Below are positions 30,001-39,477 of a DNA stretch of 64,000 bases, piece by piece (positions within the stretch are counted from its first letter, which is position 1; every line of letters starts with the position of its first letter). Origin of the DNA: Hirudinaria manillensis (taxonomy: Eukaryota; Annelida; Clitellata; Hirudinida; Hirudinidae); NCBI GenBank assembly GCA_034509925.1, contig CM067537.1, positions 5,280,501 through 5,344,500 on the forward strand, given 5' to 3'. The position numbers and the translations under genes are program-made. The notes below the pieces were generated by a model. That model was given only the letters and a program-made list of their open reading frames with translations. It was not told the DNA's origin and did no database searches.

Positions 30001-33000
30001 GTTGATTGCAACTGGGGTAGTTGTAGATGATGATGTCATTGTCGAAGATCCGTTGAATGAAGTTGTCGACAGGTTAACTGCAAGCCGTGTAGTTGTCCAA
30101 GTCGTACCGTTGAATGGAGTCGATGAGAAATTGGCCGTCGTGAGATTAGATGTTGCTATGGATCCTGAAATAATAATCGTTATGTATGAATTCGCCGTTG
30201 TCGGTGATCCGTGGGATGATGTTTCAGTGTTGGGATATGTTGAAATCTCCGACGATGTTCCGTTCAATGTATGCATTGACCCATCGGTTGAATTTGACGT
30301 CGTACCTGTTGTGGAAGATGAAGACATCGTCGATGTTCTGTTGAAGGATGTGGTCGACACGTTGATTGCAACTGGGGTAGTTGTAGATGATGATGTCATT
30401 GTCGAAGATCCGTTGAATGAAGTTGTCGACACGTTAACTGCAAGCGGTGTAGTTGTCCAAGTCGTACCGTTGAATGGTGTCGATGAGAAATTGGCCGTCG
30501 TGAGATTAGATGTTGCTATGGATCCTGAAATAATAATCGTTATGTATGAATTCGCCGTTGTTGATGATCCGCTAAAGGATGTTTCAGTGTTGGGAAATGT
30601 TGGAATCTCCGACGATGTTCCATTCAATGTATGCATTGACCCATCGGTTGAATTTGACGTCGTACCTGTTGTGGAAGATGAAGAGATCGTGGATGTTCTG
30701 TTGAAGGAAGTGGTCGACACGTTGATTGCAACTGGGGTAGTTGTAGATGATGATGTCATTGTCGATGATCCGTTGAATGAAGTTGTCGACACGTTAACTG
30801 CAAGCGGTGTAGTTGTCCAAGTCGTACCGTTGAATGGAGTTGATGAGAAATTGGCCGTCGTGAGATTAGATGTTGCTATGGATCCTGAAATAATAATCGT
30901 TATGTATGAATTCGCCGTTGTTGATGATCCGCTAAAGGATGTTTCAGTGTTGGGAAATGTTGAAATCTCCGTCGATGTTCCGGTCAAAGTATGCGTTCAC
31001 GCATCGGTTGAATTTGACGTCGTACCTGTTGTGGAAGATGAAGAGATCGTGGATGTTCTGTTGAAGGAAGTGGTCGACACGTTGATTGCAACTGGGGTAG
31101 TTGTAGATGATGATGTCATTGTCGAAGATCCGTTGAATGAAGTTGTCGACAGGTTAACTGCAAGCCGTGTAGTTGTCCAAGTCGTACCGTTGAATGGAGT
31201 CGATGAGAAATTGGCCGTCGTGAGATTAGATGTTGCTATGGATCCTGAAATAATAATCGTTATGTATGAATTCGCCGTTGTCGGTGATCCGTGGGATGAT
31301 GTTTCAGTGTTGGGATATGTTGAAATCTCCGACGATGTTCCGTTCAATGTATGCATTGACCCATCGGTTGAAATTGACGTCGTACCTGTTGTGGAAGATG
31401 AAGATATCGTCGATGTTCTGTTGAAGGAAGTGGTCGACACGTTGATTGCAACTGGGGTAGTTGTAGATGATGATGTCATTGTCGATGATCCGTTGAATGA
31501 AGTTGTCGACACGTTAACTGCAAGCGGTGTAGTTGTCCAAGTCGTACCGTTGAATGGAGTTGATGAGAAATTGGCCGTCGTGAGATTAGATGTTGCTATG
31601 GATCCTGAAATAATAATCGTTATGTATGAATTCGCCGTTGTTGATGATCCGCTAAAGGATGTTTCAGTGTTGGGAAATGTTGGAATCTCCGACGATGTTC
31701 CGTTCAATGTATGCATTGACCCATCGGTTGAATTTGACGTCGTACCTGTTGTGGAAGATGAAGACATCGTCGATGTTCTGTTGAAGGATGTGGTCGACAC
31801 GTTGATTGCAACTGGGGTAGTTGTAGATGATGATGTCATTGTCGAAGATCCGTTGAATGAAGTTGTCGACACGTTAACTGCAAGCGGTGTAGTTGTCCAA
31901 GTCGTACCGTTGAATGGTGTCGATGAGAAATTGGCCGTCGTGAGATTAGATGTTGCTATGGATCCTGAAATAATAATCGTTATGTATGAATTCGCCGTTG
32001 TTGATGATCCGCTAAAGGATGTTTCAGTGTTGGGAAATGTTGGAATCTCCGACGATGTTCCGGTCAAAGTATGCGTTCACGCATCGGTTGAATTTGACGT
32101 CGTACCTGTTGTGGAAGATGAAGAGATCGTGGATGTTCTGTTGAAGGAAGTGGTCGACACGTTGATTGCAACTGGGGTAGTTGTAGATGATGATGTCATT
32201 GTCGATGATCCGTTGAATGAAGTTGTCGACACGTTAACTGCAAGCGGTGTAGTTGTCCAAGTCGTACCGTTGAATGGAGTTGATGAGAAATTGGCCGTCG
32301 TGAGATTAGATGTTGCTATGGATCCTGAAATAATAATCGTTATGTATGAATTCGCCGTTGTTGATGATCCGCTAAAGGATGTTTCAGTGTTGGGAAATGT
32401 TGGAATCTCCGACGATGTTCCGGTCAAAGTATGCGTTCACGCATCGGTTGAATTTGACGTCGTACCTGTTGTGGAAGATGAAGAGATCGTGGATGTTCTG
32501 TTGAAGGAAGTGGTCGACACGTTGATTGCAACTGGGGTAGTTGTAGATGATGATGTCATTGTCGATGATCCGTTGAATGAAGTTGTCGACACGTTAACTG
32601 CAAGCGGTGTAGTTGTCCAAGTCGTACCGTTGAATGGAGTTGATGAGAAATTGGCCGTCGTGAGATTAGATGTTGCTATGGATCCTGAAATAATAATCGT
32701 TATGTATGAATTCGCCGTTGTTGATGATCCGCTAAAGGATGTTTCAGTGTTGGGAAATGTTGGAATCTCCGACGATGTTCCGGTCAATGTATGCATTGAC
32801 ACATCGGTTGAATTTGACGTCGTACCTGTTGTGGAAGATGAAGAGATCGTGGATGTTCTGTTGAAGGAAGTGGTCGACACGTTGATTGCAACTGGGGTAG
32901 TTGTAGATGATGATGTCATTGTCGATGATCCGTTGAATGAAGTTGTCGACACGTTAACTGCAAGCGGTGTAGTTGTCCAAGTCGTACCGTTGAATGGAGT

Positions 33001-35028
33001 TGATGAGAAATTGGCCGTCGTGAGATTAGATGTTGCTATGGATCCTGAAATAATAATCGTTATGTATGAATTCGCCGTTGTTGATGATCCGCTAAAGGAT
33101 GTTTCAGTGTTGGGAAATGTTGGAATCTCCGACTTTGACCCGGTCAATGTGTGCGTCGACATATCGGTTGTATTTGATGTTGAACCTGTTCCAGAAGATG
33201 ATGAGATTGTCGAAGTTCCGTATAAAGAAGAGTTCGACACGTTAACTGCAAGCGGTGTTGTTGTCCAACTCGTACCGTTGAATGGAGTCGATGATGCATA
33301 TACCGTCGTGAGATTTGATGTTGCTATGGAACCTGAAACGGGAATCCTTTTAGTTGTATTCGCCTTTATTGTTGAAACATTAGAGAATGTTTCATTTTTG
33401 GAAAATGTTTATGACGCCGATTTTGTCCTATTCACTGGATGTATTGATGTATCGGTTGAATTTATAGTCGTACCTGTTGTAGAATATGATGAAATCGTCG
33501 AAGTTCTTTTGAAAGAAGTTGTCGACACTTTGTTTGCAAGTGTTGTTGTTGTCCATGTCTTGCCATTGAAAGGAGTCGATGAGGAATTAGCCGTTATAAG
33601 AGTTGATCTTTCAGTGGTACCTTGTAAAGAAAAATTTGTAAATTATTTTGTTTTGCAACTGATTCGTTGAATGGTGCCATCGTCTATTTGTTGATTCATA
33701 TTCGAGATATTTTACTAAGTTGATTTGATTATGAAATGGTTTGTAATTTATTGTTTTAACTTTACGTCATACCTGTAGTAGATGATGGTGATTTCGTCGA
33801 CGATCCATTTATTGAATTGGTCGACATGTTCATTGGAACTGGTTTAGTCGTCCATGTCTTACCGTATTTTAGAGTCGATGTGGAATTAGTCTTTTCAATA
33901 TTTGATGCCCCTGTTGATCCTGTAATATTTGAGAATTTATTTTTTTTTGGCTCTTTATTCCTTTTAATGATGTCATAAGTATTTAATGGTCTTGTCTTCT
34001 TTTTTTTTTATTTTTTCTGATGTCCGTTATGGTTGATATAGTTGTTTTTGTTTTCTTACCATTTGTTAGTTCTTCTGTTGATGAATATTCTTTGGTCCTT
34101 TGCATATTATTGTTTTGAGTTGATACTGTACTATTCTCCTGGTCGAAATCTATGGCTGTCAAATAGGATGTTAATCCATTGTTGTTGTTTATGGCTGTGC
34201 TAAATGAGGATAGTACAGGCGGTTTCAGAGTGGTATTTGCTGGTTGTCCTGAAATTACACAATTTTAAACAATTTTTACAACTTGTTACTTACGATGTGT
34301 ATGACATTATATTAAGATCTATATATTGCTAATACTTTTGGCTATTTTTAATTTATAGTTTAATTTTCTTTCATTTATTCTGTCGTTTTCATATTTTCAA
34401 TTTACATTGAAATCTTCTTAAATAAATAGATACAAGACATAAAATGAACTTTGACTATAAGTCTAACATATTTATTTACATAATTACATTTTGAATCTGT
34501 TACTTTGTATATCAACAAAAATTTTCCTCACACGCATGAATTCACTTTCATATATCAAATAAGTTTACCTTCTGCAGTCTTCACAATCGCTGTATTTATG
34601 ATAGACTTAAGATTACGCGGAAATTCTAAATACCAGTTACAAAATTTTATACGGACTAGATTAATAAACTTTTTCCGGCATGCTTCGGTTTGTGCTAGTA
34701 TTTGGATGTCGTGTTCGCAACCCTCTCTGTGCCGCCAAGAGTGACCAGTGGAATGTTGTACCTTCTCATCCGCATGGCTACATAACGCCTGTATTTATAT
34801 ATATAAATACTCATACAACTGTAACTTTCATATCTTACTTGCTCTTTCAACCGAAAGGACCATGACTATGGATCCGCTGAAACCAATGCCACAACAGAAA
34901 CACAGAAATGCCAGGAATCTGGCATGGGTTCTTTTGCGACGGTACCATAATGTCCTTACAATTATTCTCTTATGTCTCACTCCAGCTATTTCCTGAATTC
35001 CTGTTTTCCAGTCCTGAATGTCGCTCAT
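1..35028 (-). CDS. Giant mucin-like glycoprotein gene built from ~92 tandem cassette exons (3' part missing)
   Basis: Inferred gene model, right to left: exon 1 35028-34839, exon 2 34248-34060, three 147-bp exons (33919-33773, 33620-33474, 33332-33186), then about 92 exons of nominally 219 bp repeating every 360 bp from 33044, and a partial exon at 22-1. All join in phase 1. Each array exon codes 73 residues, more than half Ser/Thr, with about seven N-glycosylation sequons (NLT, NFS, NGT, NES, NGS, NVS, NRT). Acceptors read TTATTATTTCAG or similar, donors CAG then GTACGA. Stops and most frame-breaking indels lie in the 141-bp introns. Exon 1 starts after an in-frame TAG, and has a basic stretch (RRKRTHAR) and then about 23 hydrophobic residues, suggesting a type II signal anchor with a long glycosylated ectodomain. 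Function is unknown; an adhesive or protective mucin is a guess. Exon 1 is the least certain part. Confidence 0.62.
1372..5700. repeat. Higher-order duplication with 3,241-bp offset
   Basis: Rare unit variants near 1372-2450 recur at 4613-5690 in the same order with an offset of 3,241 bp (nine units plus one base). Examples are the units with ctatggatactgaaagatta and the single unit with gttccgatgaaagtatgcg (2196 and 5437). The extra base is the T insertion near 3236, which lies between the copies. A similar nine-unit offset links 7925 to 11166. This indicates block duplication of whole groups of units rather than single-unit slippage. Confidence 0.75.
22270..27300. repeat. Recent 2,515-bp tandem segmental duplication inside the array
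   Basis: Private variants repeat with an offset of exactly 2,515 bp. They include gattcgctagagg (22297 and 24812), the 5-bp deletion before the donor (about 23810 and 26325), the unit with cgtacttgttg (about 22750 and 25265), and the ttgatggaag variant (23152 and 25667). Seven units minus 5 bp equals 2,515 bp. The copies look identical through most of their length by eye, so the duplication is young, or is an assembly duplication. Confidence 0.85.
27390..32450. repeat. Three-unit (1,080-bp) higher-order repeat
   Basis: A marker unit with gcgttcacgc (gcgtttacgc in the first copy), which gives an in-frame stop on the minus strand, recurs at about 27397, 28477, 29557, 30997, 32077 and 32437. 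Spacings are 1080, 1080, 1440, 1080 and 360 bp. Other markers move with it: caagccgtgtag one unit later and tgttggaatctcc two units later. This is a second amplification mode, distinct from the nine-unit blocks on the left. Confidence 0.8.
33186..33919 (-). repeat. Diverged edge copies of the array unit (three 147-bp exons)
   Basis: Three diverged copies lie at the 5' end of the minus-strand gene. Each has a 49-codon Ser/Thr/Asn-rich exon between a CAG or AAG acceptor and a CAG/GT donor: 33919-33773, 33620-33474 and 33332-33186. They lack 24 codons that the array exon has gained (the NESTTSFN... segment). The intervals are 152, 141 and 141 bp. The first two carry in-frame TAA codons, at about 33643 and 33409, outside the exon frames. 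The 152-bp interval is not Ser/Thr-like at all, so it looks like an ordinary AT-rich intron. Confidence 0.75.
34060..34248 (-). CDS. Exon 2 of the mucin-like gene
   Basis: On the minus strand this 189-bp segment lies between a good acceptor (tgtaatttcag) and a strong donor (AATG then GTAAGA). It is open in the phase-1 frame that joins both neighbours. It codes 63 residues rich in Ser, Thr and Asn with sequons such as NTT and NST, but has no similarity to the repeat unit. It is too short and lacks a start codon, so it would be missed by a plain ORF scan. It is included in the overall gene entry and given separately because it is the clearest evidence for minus-strand splicing outside the repeat. 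Confidence 0.6.
34839..35028 (-). CDS. Candidate first exon with signal-anchor-like segment
   Basis: The ATG at 35028 is the first after an in-frame TAG. The exon codes 63 residues and ends at GCAA/GTAAGA in phase 1, matching the acceptor at 34248. Residues 30-38 are strongly basic. About residues 39-61 are hydrophobic (FLAFLCFCCGIGFSGSIVMVLS). Under the positive-inside rule this suits a type II signal anchor. Caveat: the DNA near 34870 reads ctatggatccgctgaaa, almost the same as the array's splice-acceptor junction, so part of this exon may be a relic of a repeat unit rather than an independent first exon. Confidence 0.4.
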
Positions 35029-37796
35029 CTGAATTCTAATGGTGATCTAGGTCACAAATGCCGGATAAATATCCCTTAAATTATTTACAATGTCTAAAAT
35101 TCAAGTTAAATCTTTTCTCTTAGAATTAACCCGAATGAAGTTAATAGTTAATTTCAGAAAAAAATCAAAAGTTGCAAATAATTTGGTGGTGAACAATTCT
35201 GAATTAAACCTTTATAATAAAGGACACAATAATCTCTTCAATAAAAATCAAAACCAATTTTTATTGCTAAAATTAATTTTTATTAGATGCTTATTTTTTA
35301 GAAATATATAATTAAGCACATAAACATACATTTACAAAATATACAATTATTTTTTACAAGATGGTTTATGACATCAAATTGACAAATTGATATGTAACTT
35401 AGGCGTGATCTTCCTGACAAAAACCAATTTTGAGCGTTGAATTTTCTCTTTTCAATCGGCTGAGTTTCCGAATCTTTGTTTCAAAATTGTGATCTTCTCT
35501 GGTCGAAAGTTGCATCGAAAATTCTACTGTCATTTTCAATGATAAAATGTTATCTTTATAGACTTAGACTTAAAGCTGGTTTTACTTTGTCTTAAGGCTA
35601 TGTAGATTAAGTAAACATTTACAATTTTTAGTAATCTACAAATCCTTAAATCTTCAGCAGGTCAAGACATGCAGTCGTCTTCTAATAAACCCGCTCGACC
35701 ATTGCTAACCTGATCACGTTCTAGTCCTTCGAAAATTTCTTTGCTGCGAAAATTAAATCTTTTTATTCTTCCCGATATGAGAGGGAAACCTTTTAAATAG
35801 ATACTATGCAGCCACACAATGACGCCCAATTTCATAGCCAGAGACCCCAAAGTCTTTTCAGAGTATTTCGTCTCTCCCACATCTACTAGCACCAAACTTT
35901 CACAAGAAATGTATCTTAACCTTTCATGACATCGGTGCTAAAAAAAAAACAAGATGTTGTTTTTCACTTAAAGTCTTTGAATTTTGAGTATTGAATAAGA
36001 AAAAAGAAGAATAGTCCGTCCAGAATTGTTAAGAATTTCTTTTTGAAAAAAAATATAATTTACGTAATGTCGTTTGTAAATTCATGCATAAAAATTGTTC
36101 TGTGACACGTTTGAATTTGTTAATTTGTTGTGGTTGTTAACTTACAAACATCGATTAATCAGTCCTTGGTTGAAGTATATTATCATGTTGCAATTTCTTT
36201 TGCGAATCTACAAAATAGTCTTCTTATCACCACATTCGATCTTCCCACAACGAATGATCTGGATTTTAGATATTTACAAGAATATGTAATAAATTGAATG
36301 CAATAAAAGTCTACTTTGAAAATGTCGAACAATAATATTAAAATGTCGCAATGTTAGTTTAACTTAGTTTTGTCTCATATTTTAAATATAACTTTTCGGA
36401 ATACCAAATGAGAGCAAAATGTCATACTAAGGTTGCATTTGATGTTCAATTACAACTTTAGGAAACTGCTTCAAAATTATTACTAAAACAAATATCAGTC
36501 AATTATGTTCACAAAATAATTGCATTCGAGTTCCTTTAGTCCACAGAAAATGATTTGATTGATTGCGATGGGGATTATGTAAAAAGAATTATTTCGCGTG
36601 TCTAAATTCCTCTTATTTTCTCAGGATAACGTGTGTTTGTGCAAATATTTATATTCATTATTGGTGAATTGCAATAAACACGGTGTGAAATGTAGGCCCT
36701 CCCTAATAATTAACGAAAACAAATCTTTGGTCGGTTCATATGATATTTTCAATTATTTCAAGTATTGATCAGTGCTTCACCTTTTCATTTTTGAAAAATT
36801 TAAATTTTAAGGTTTCTAAAATATAGGCGGAAAATGCCTTGAACCTACCCTGGTGAAAGATCTTTGGGTTAAGCACTAGATTGGCGTCTTTATTAATCGT
36901 TTTCCTAAATATCGCATTTTCATTCTTTTGAAAAATATTGTGAAAGTATTTATGAAAATCTATTAGATTATTATTAAATAATATTAAGAATATTATAAAA
37001 GCATTTATGAATGAAGTCTGTTATTAACATAAAAAATTATCCAAAGTGATACAAATTAAAAAAACACTAAACTATTCTCAGAAATTTCTGAGCTATTTTG
37101 TTGTGCGGGTATCAAGATCTTTGTTTCTATCATCACCATATCAGGGGTTGCATCAATGGGAACATCAATTAGCTCCAGTTAATCATGATTTGATGCCAGA
37201 GTGGACATGGAAAATTTAACCTAACGAATATTTGCACGGTAGACAAAGTACGATAAGCAAGGATCTCAGCTTAAAAGGGATTCCAGGCTTAAAATTTCTC
37301 CCGTGACGTATGTGAATTCCAAGCAGAAGTTACAATAACAGCATTGCATATCTTTTTCACAACATTATCTCCATAATGTTTCACAGTTGAACAAGGCTTG
37401 TGTGGCAAATATTATTTATATTATTATTACAATTATGTTAGTATTATAATTATTCTTTTTAGAGCAAAAATTATTGAACGTAAATATGAACGCGATTTAT
37501 ATCAGTCGATGACATTTAAAGGGTGAACAAGAAAAATAAAGTTGAGACTCTTGGAATAATAGCATAAGTCGTACTCTATAAATGGTCGTTTAATTAAAAC
37601 ATATTAACAAAATTAAATTAAAAAACACAGTTCTAAACGCAAAACGTATCTTAATTGCGTGCTAGAAAGTGTCCTGTGAACCGAAAACCCACATGAAATA
37701 GGCACTTATTTTCTGAATAGTTGTGAGACAAGTCGACCGAAGACAAAAGAGGATATTGATGGATGGGTCTTCATTCTTTTTTTACCTCATGTTATT
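35029..37796. other. AT-rich intergenic or upstream region, no recognised gene
   Basis: This stretch is AT-rich with short open frames only. The longest, on the minus strand at 35662-35895 (77 codons, charged, no recognised motif), has no splice or homology support that I can see. The segment just above 35028 would hold the promoter and 5' leader of the mucin-like gene. No clear TATA box or initiator stands out. Confidence 0.5.
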
Positions 37797-37802
37797 AGAG
37801 AG

Positions 37803-37808
37803 TTTATT
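37803..37808 (-). terminator. Polyadenylation signal AATAAA
   Basis: The plus strand reads tttatt, giving AATAAA on the minus strand about 23 bp beyond the TGA of the terminal exon at 37831-38109. Position and orientation fit a 3' end for that gene. Confidence 0.4.
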
Positions 37809-37830
37809 TTCGTAGCTGAAATTACATGAT

Positions 37831-38109
37831 TCAGATGGTCCAACCGCAAGAAGTGATATTGCAAGCGCGTGGTATTTCGACCTGGTACATCAACCGAAGC
37901 TGGAAATCATGTGGCATCGAGGCTTTAAAATCTGTTAGATTTACACAGGTCTTAAGAGTTGGAAGAATAATACGAACAACCGTGGCATTCTTTTCTTGAG
38001 GAATGCCGATAAGTTGAATTTGGGTCGGCATAGCAGTGGCTTTGCCATTTTTACTAACCGAAATGAAAACTGAATGTTGAGTAGGCGGAAGGATTGTTGA
38101 ACCTCTGAA
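37831..38109 (-). CDS. Probable terminal exon of an unidentified gene
   Basis: On the minus strand an acceptor-like cattcttag at 38110 precedes 92 open codons and a TGA at 37833-37831, with an AATAAA signal about 23 bp further on. The peptide alternates hydrophobic and polar residues and has sequons (KNAT, VNLT, CNIT) and three cysteines. It looks like part of an extracellular beta-rich domain. I do not recognise the family. No upstream exon could be assigned: the segment near 38220-38330 is open in one frame and ends at GCA/GTAAGT, but its translation is not convincing. Confidence 0.35.
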   Translation of the reverse strand, partial: FRGSTILPPTQHSVFISVSKNGKATAMPTQIQLIGIPQEKNATVVRIILPTLKTCVNLTDFKASMPHDFQLRLMYQVEIPRACNITSCGWTI

Positions 38110-38520
38110 CTAAGAATGTTTTTTATCAGAAAAAAAATAAAACAAATATTCTTATAAAATTAAAAAAAAAATAAAATAAAAGTTGAAATCAAATTCTGTC
38201 AACTTCGCTTATAAACTTACTGCTGTTATGTTTTCGTCGACTGCGCCATGTTATGTTTTCGAATCGCGACGAGTTCGTGTGTGTAAGGCTGCCGTTTATT
38301 AACAAATAAATCCATGTGGACCTGCGTCCAAAAAGACTGAATTGTACGTAAAATTATATTACATAATAAATCATTATTATGCAATATAATTATTCAATTA
38401 TATAACAATTGCCATCCACATGTATTGTTATTGTCTTTCAATTATAAATTTAGTATTATTAATATTATTATTTAATTACTTAATTATCATTACTATTATT
38501 ATTATTATTGTTATTATTAT

Positions 38521-38551
<31 letters not shown>

Positions 38552-39191
38552 TAATTAGTTAATTTATTCAAAATTGTCATCAAGAATTTACTCAGAATCA
38601 AAATCATTCTGCTAAGAAGGTCCGGATTGTCCCCGCCACTCGTCGTCGACATTCGACGTATTGTGACTCTTGATTTCGTTATTCGAAGTAATTTAATTTG
38701 ATTCTCAATTCCTGGAATATTTTTTTGTAAATTGTTTCGTTGGGAATGAAAAATTTGAACGACTCGTGGCTCTTGCTAGCCAATTAATTGTGAAATTAAC
38801 TTTTAATTTAAAACTGCCTGAACAGAAACATCTTAACTTAATGTGCTTAATACTCGGACTACATCGTATTCTTGGAAGATTTTGGAGTAATGTCTACGAG
38901 TGTCTGCGAACATCAATAATATTTTCCTAAACGTATTTTCGATTCCACGACAGCATTACATCAACGACACAGCAGATTCTATACAAATTTGTTGATTTGT
39001 TCCACTGGTCAGTCTCTATGGTGATGAATAATTACCCGAAACAAGTCTCATTTTATTTATTACATCAGTAATAATATTTTGAACATATCTCATCCATTAA
39101 TATAATTCTGGCATATCGACGGTGTTTATGGATGATGTCTTTTTTTCATCATTCCAACTTTCACAATACATCCTCTCTCTCCTTTGCACAG
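38110..39191. other. AT-rich intergenic DNA with an ATT microsatellite and an LTR-like scrap
   Basis: An (ATT)n tract fills about 38455-38555. At 38224 and 38249 the 13-mer tgttatgttttcg occurs twice. On the minus strand the first copy is preceded by TGGCGCAGTCGAC, which resembles an LTR end followed by a primer-binding site. It may be the edge of a decayed retroelement. No protein-coding remnant accompanies it. Confidence 0.4.
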
Positions 39192-39415
39192 GTTCTCACT
39201 TTTTCTGAGATACCGATGCGCATTTTCTATGGTACAGACATCATCGTCGTCATCTTCATCCCCATCGACGCCGGAACAGTGGCTTTATTTCCATGCTGAA
39301 CTGGATTACCGAGAAGCTTGGTGGGAGTAACGCAGATGTTGAAGACGAAGATGATGAGATGCAGGCTAATGATGATAAATACCAGATCCGTGTCTTCATA
39401 AATCCGAGATTGTAA
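39192..39415 (+). CDS. Possible terminal exon of an unidentified gene
   Basis: An excellent pyrimidine-rich acceptor (cctctctctcctttgcacag) ends at 39191. Two frames are plausible. One stops at TAA 39328-39330 and codes a Ser-rich stretch followed by a Trp/Tyr-rich tail. The other stops at TAA 39413-39415 and codes an acidic tail ending in QIRVFINPRL. AATAAA occurs at 39454 and 39472. No upstream donor could be assigned and no family is recognised, so this may be a non-coding exon or chance. Confidence 0.25.
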
Positions 39416-39477
39416 TTAGTCGAAAATGTTGTTTTGATGCAAAATTAGAAAGTAATAAATTGATTGGCTGCAATAAA

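Larger units (their letters stand above)
1..33185. repeat. 360-bp tandem repeat array, ~92 units, continuing past the left edge
   Basis: The motif around ctatggatcctgaaa recurs every 360 bp (16, 376, 736 and on to 33038). After correcting for visible indels, the distance from the first to the last junction divides into 92 units. Known length variants are an 18-bp deletion (unit from 736), a 66-bp deletion (unit from 1078), +1 T near 3236, +1 T near 10304, -2 near 19440, 20518 and 21236, and -5 near 23810 and 26325. Units are near-identical in both the exon-like and the intron-like part, which points to homogenisation at DNA level by unequal crossing-over or gene conversion. Confidence 0.97.

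Noticed and set aside
1-33185. CRISPR array or satellite DNA
   Set aside because: The 360-bp unit has no repeat-spacer structure and the locus is eukaryotic. A plain satellite would not keep an open 219-bp frame with conserved splice sites over about 92 units.
26630-33670. Plus-strand 2,346-codon ORF (Val/Asp-rich 120-residue repeat) as a real gene
   Set aside because: It needs no splicing, but the same array is broken by stops and frameshifts elsewhere in this frame. The minus strand has consistent splice sites, phase-matched unique exons and stops confined to the putative introns.
35662-35895. Minus-strand 77-codon ORF as a gene
   Set aside because: It has no recognised motif, no splice context that fits, and sits alone in AT-rich DNA; it is mentioned only in the intergenic entry.
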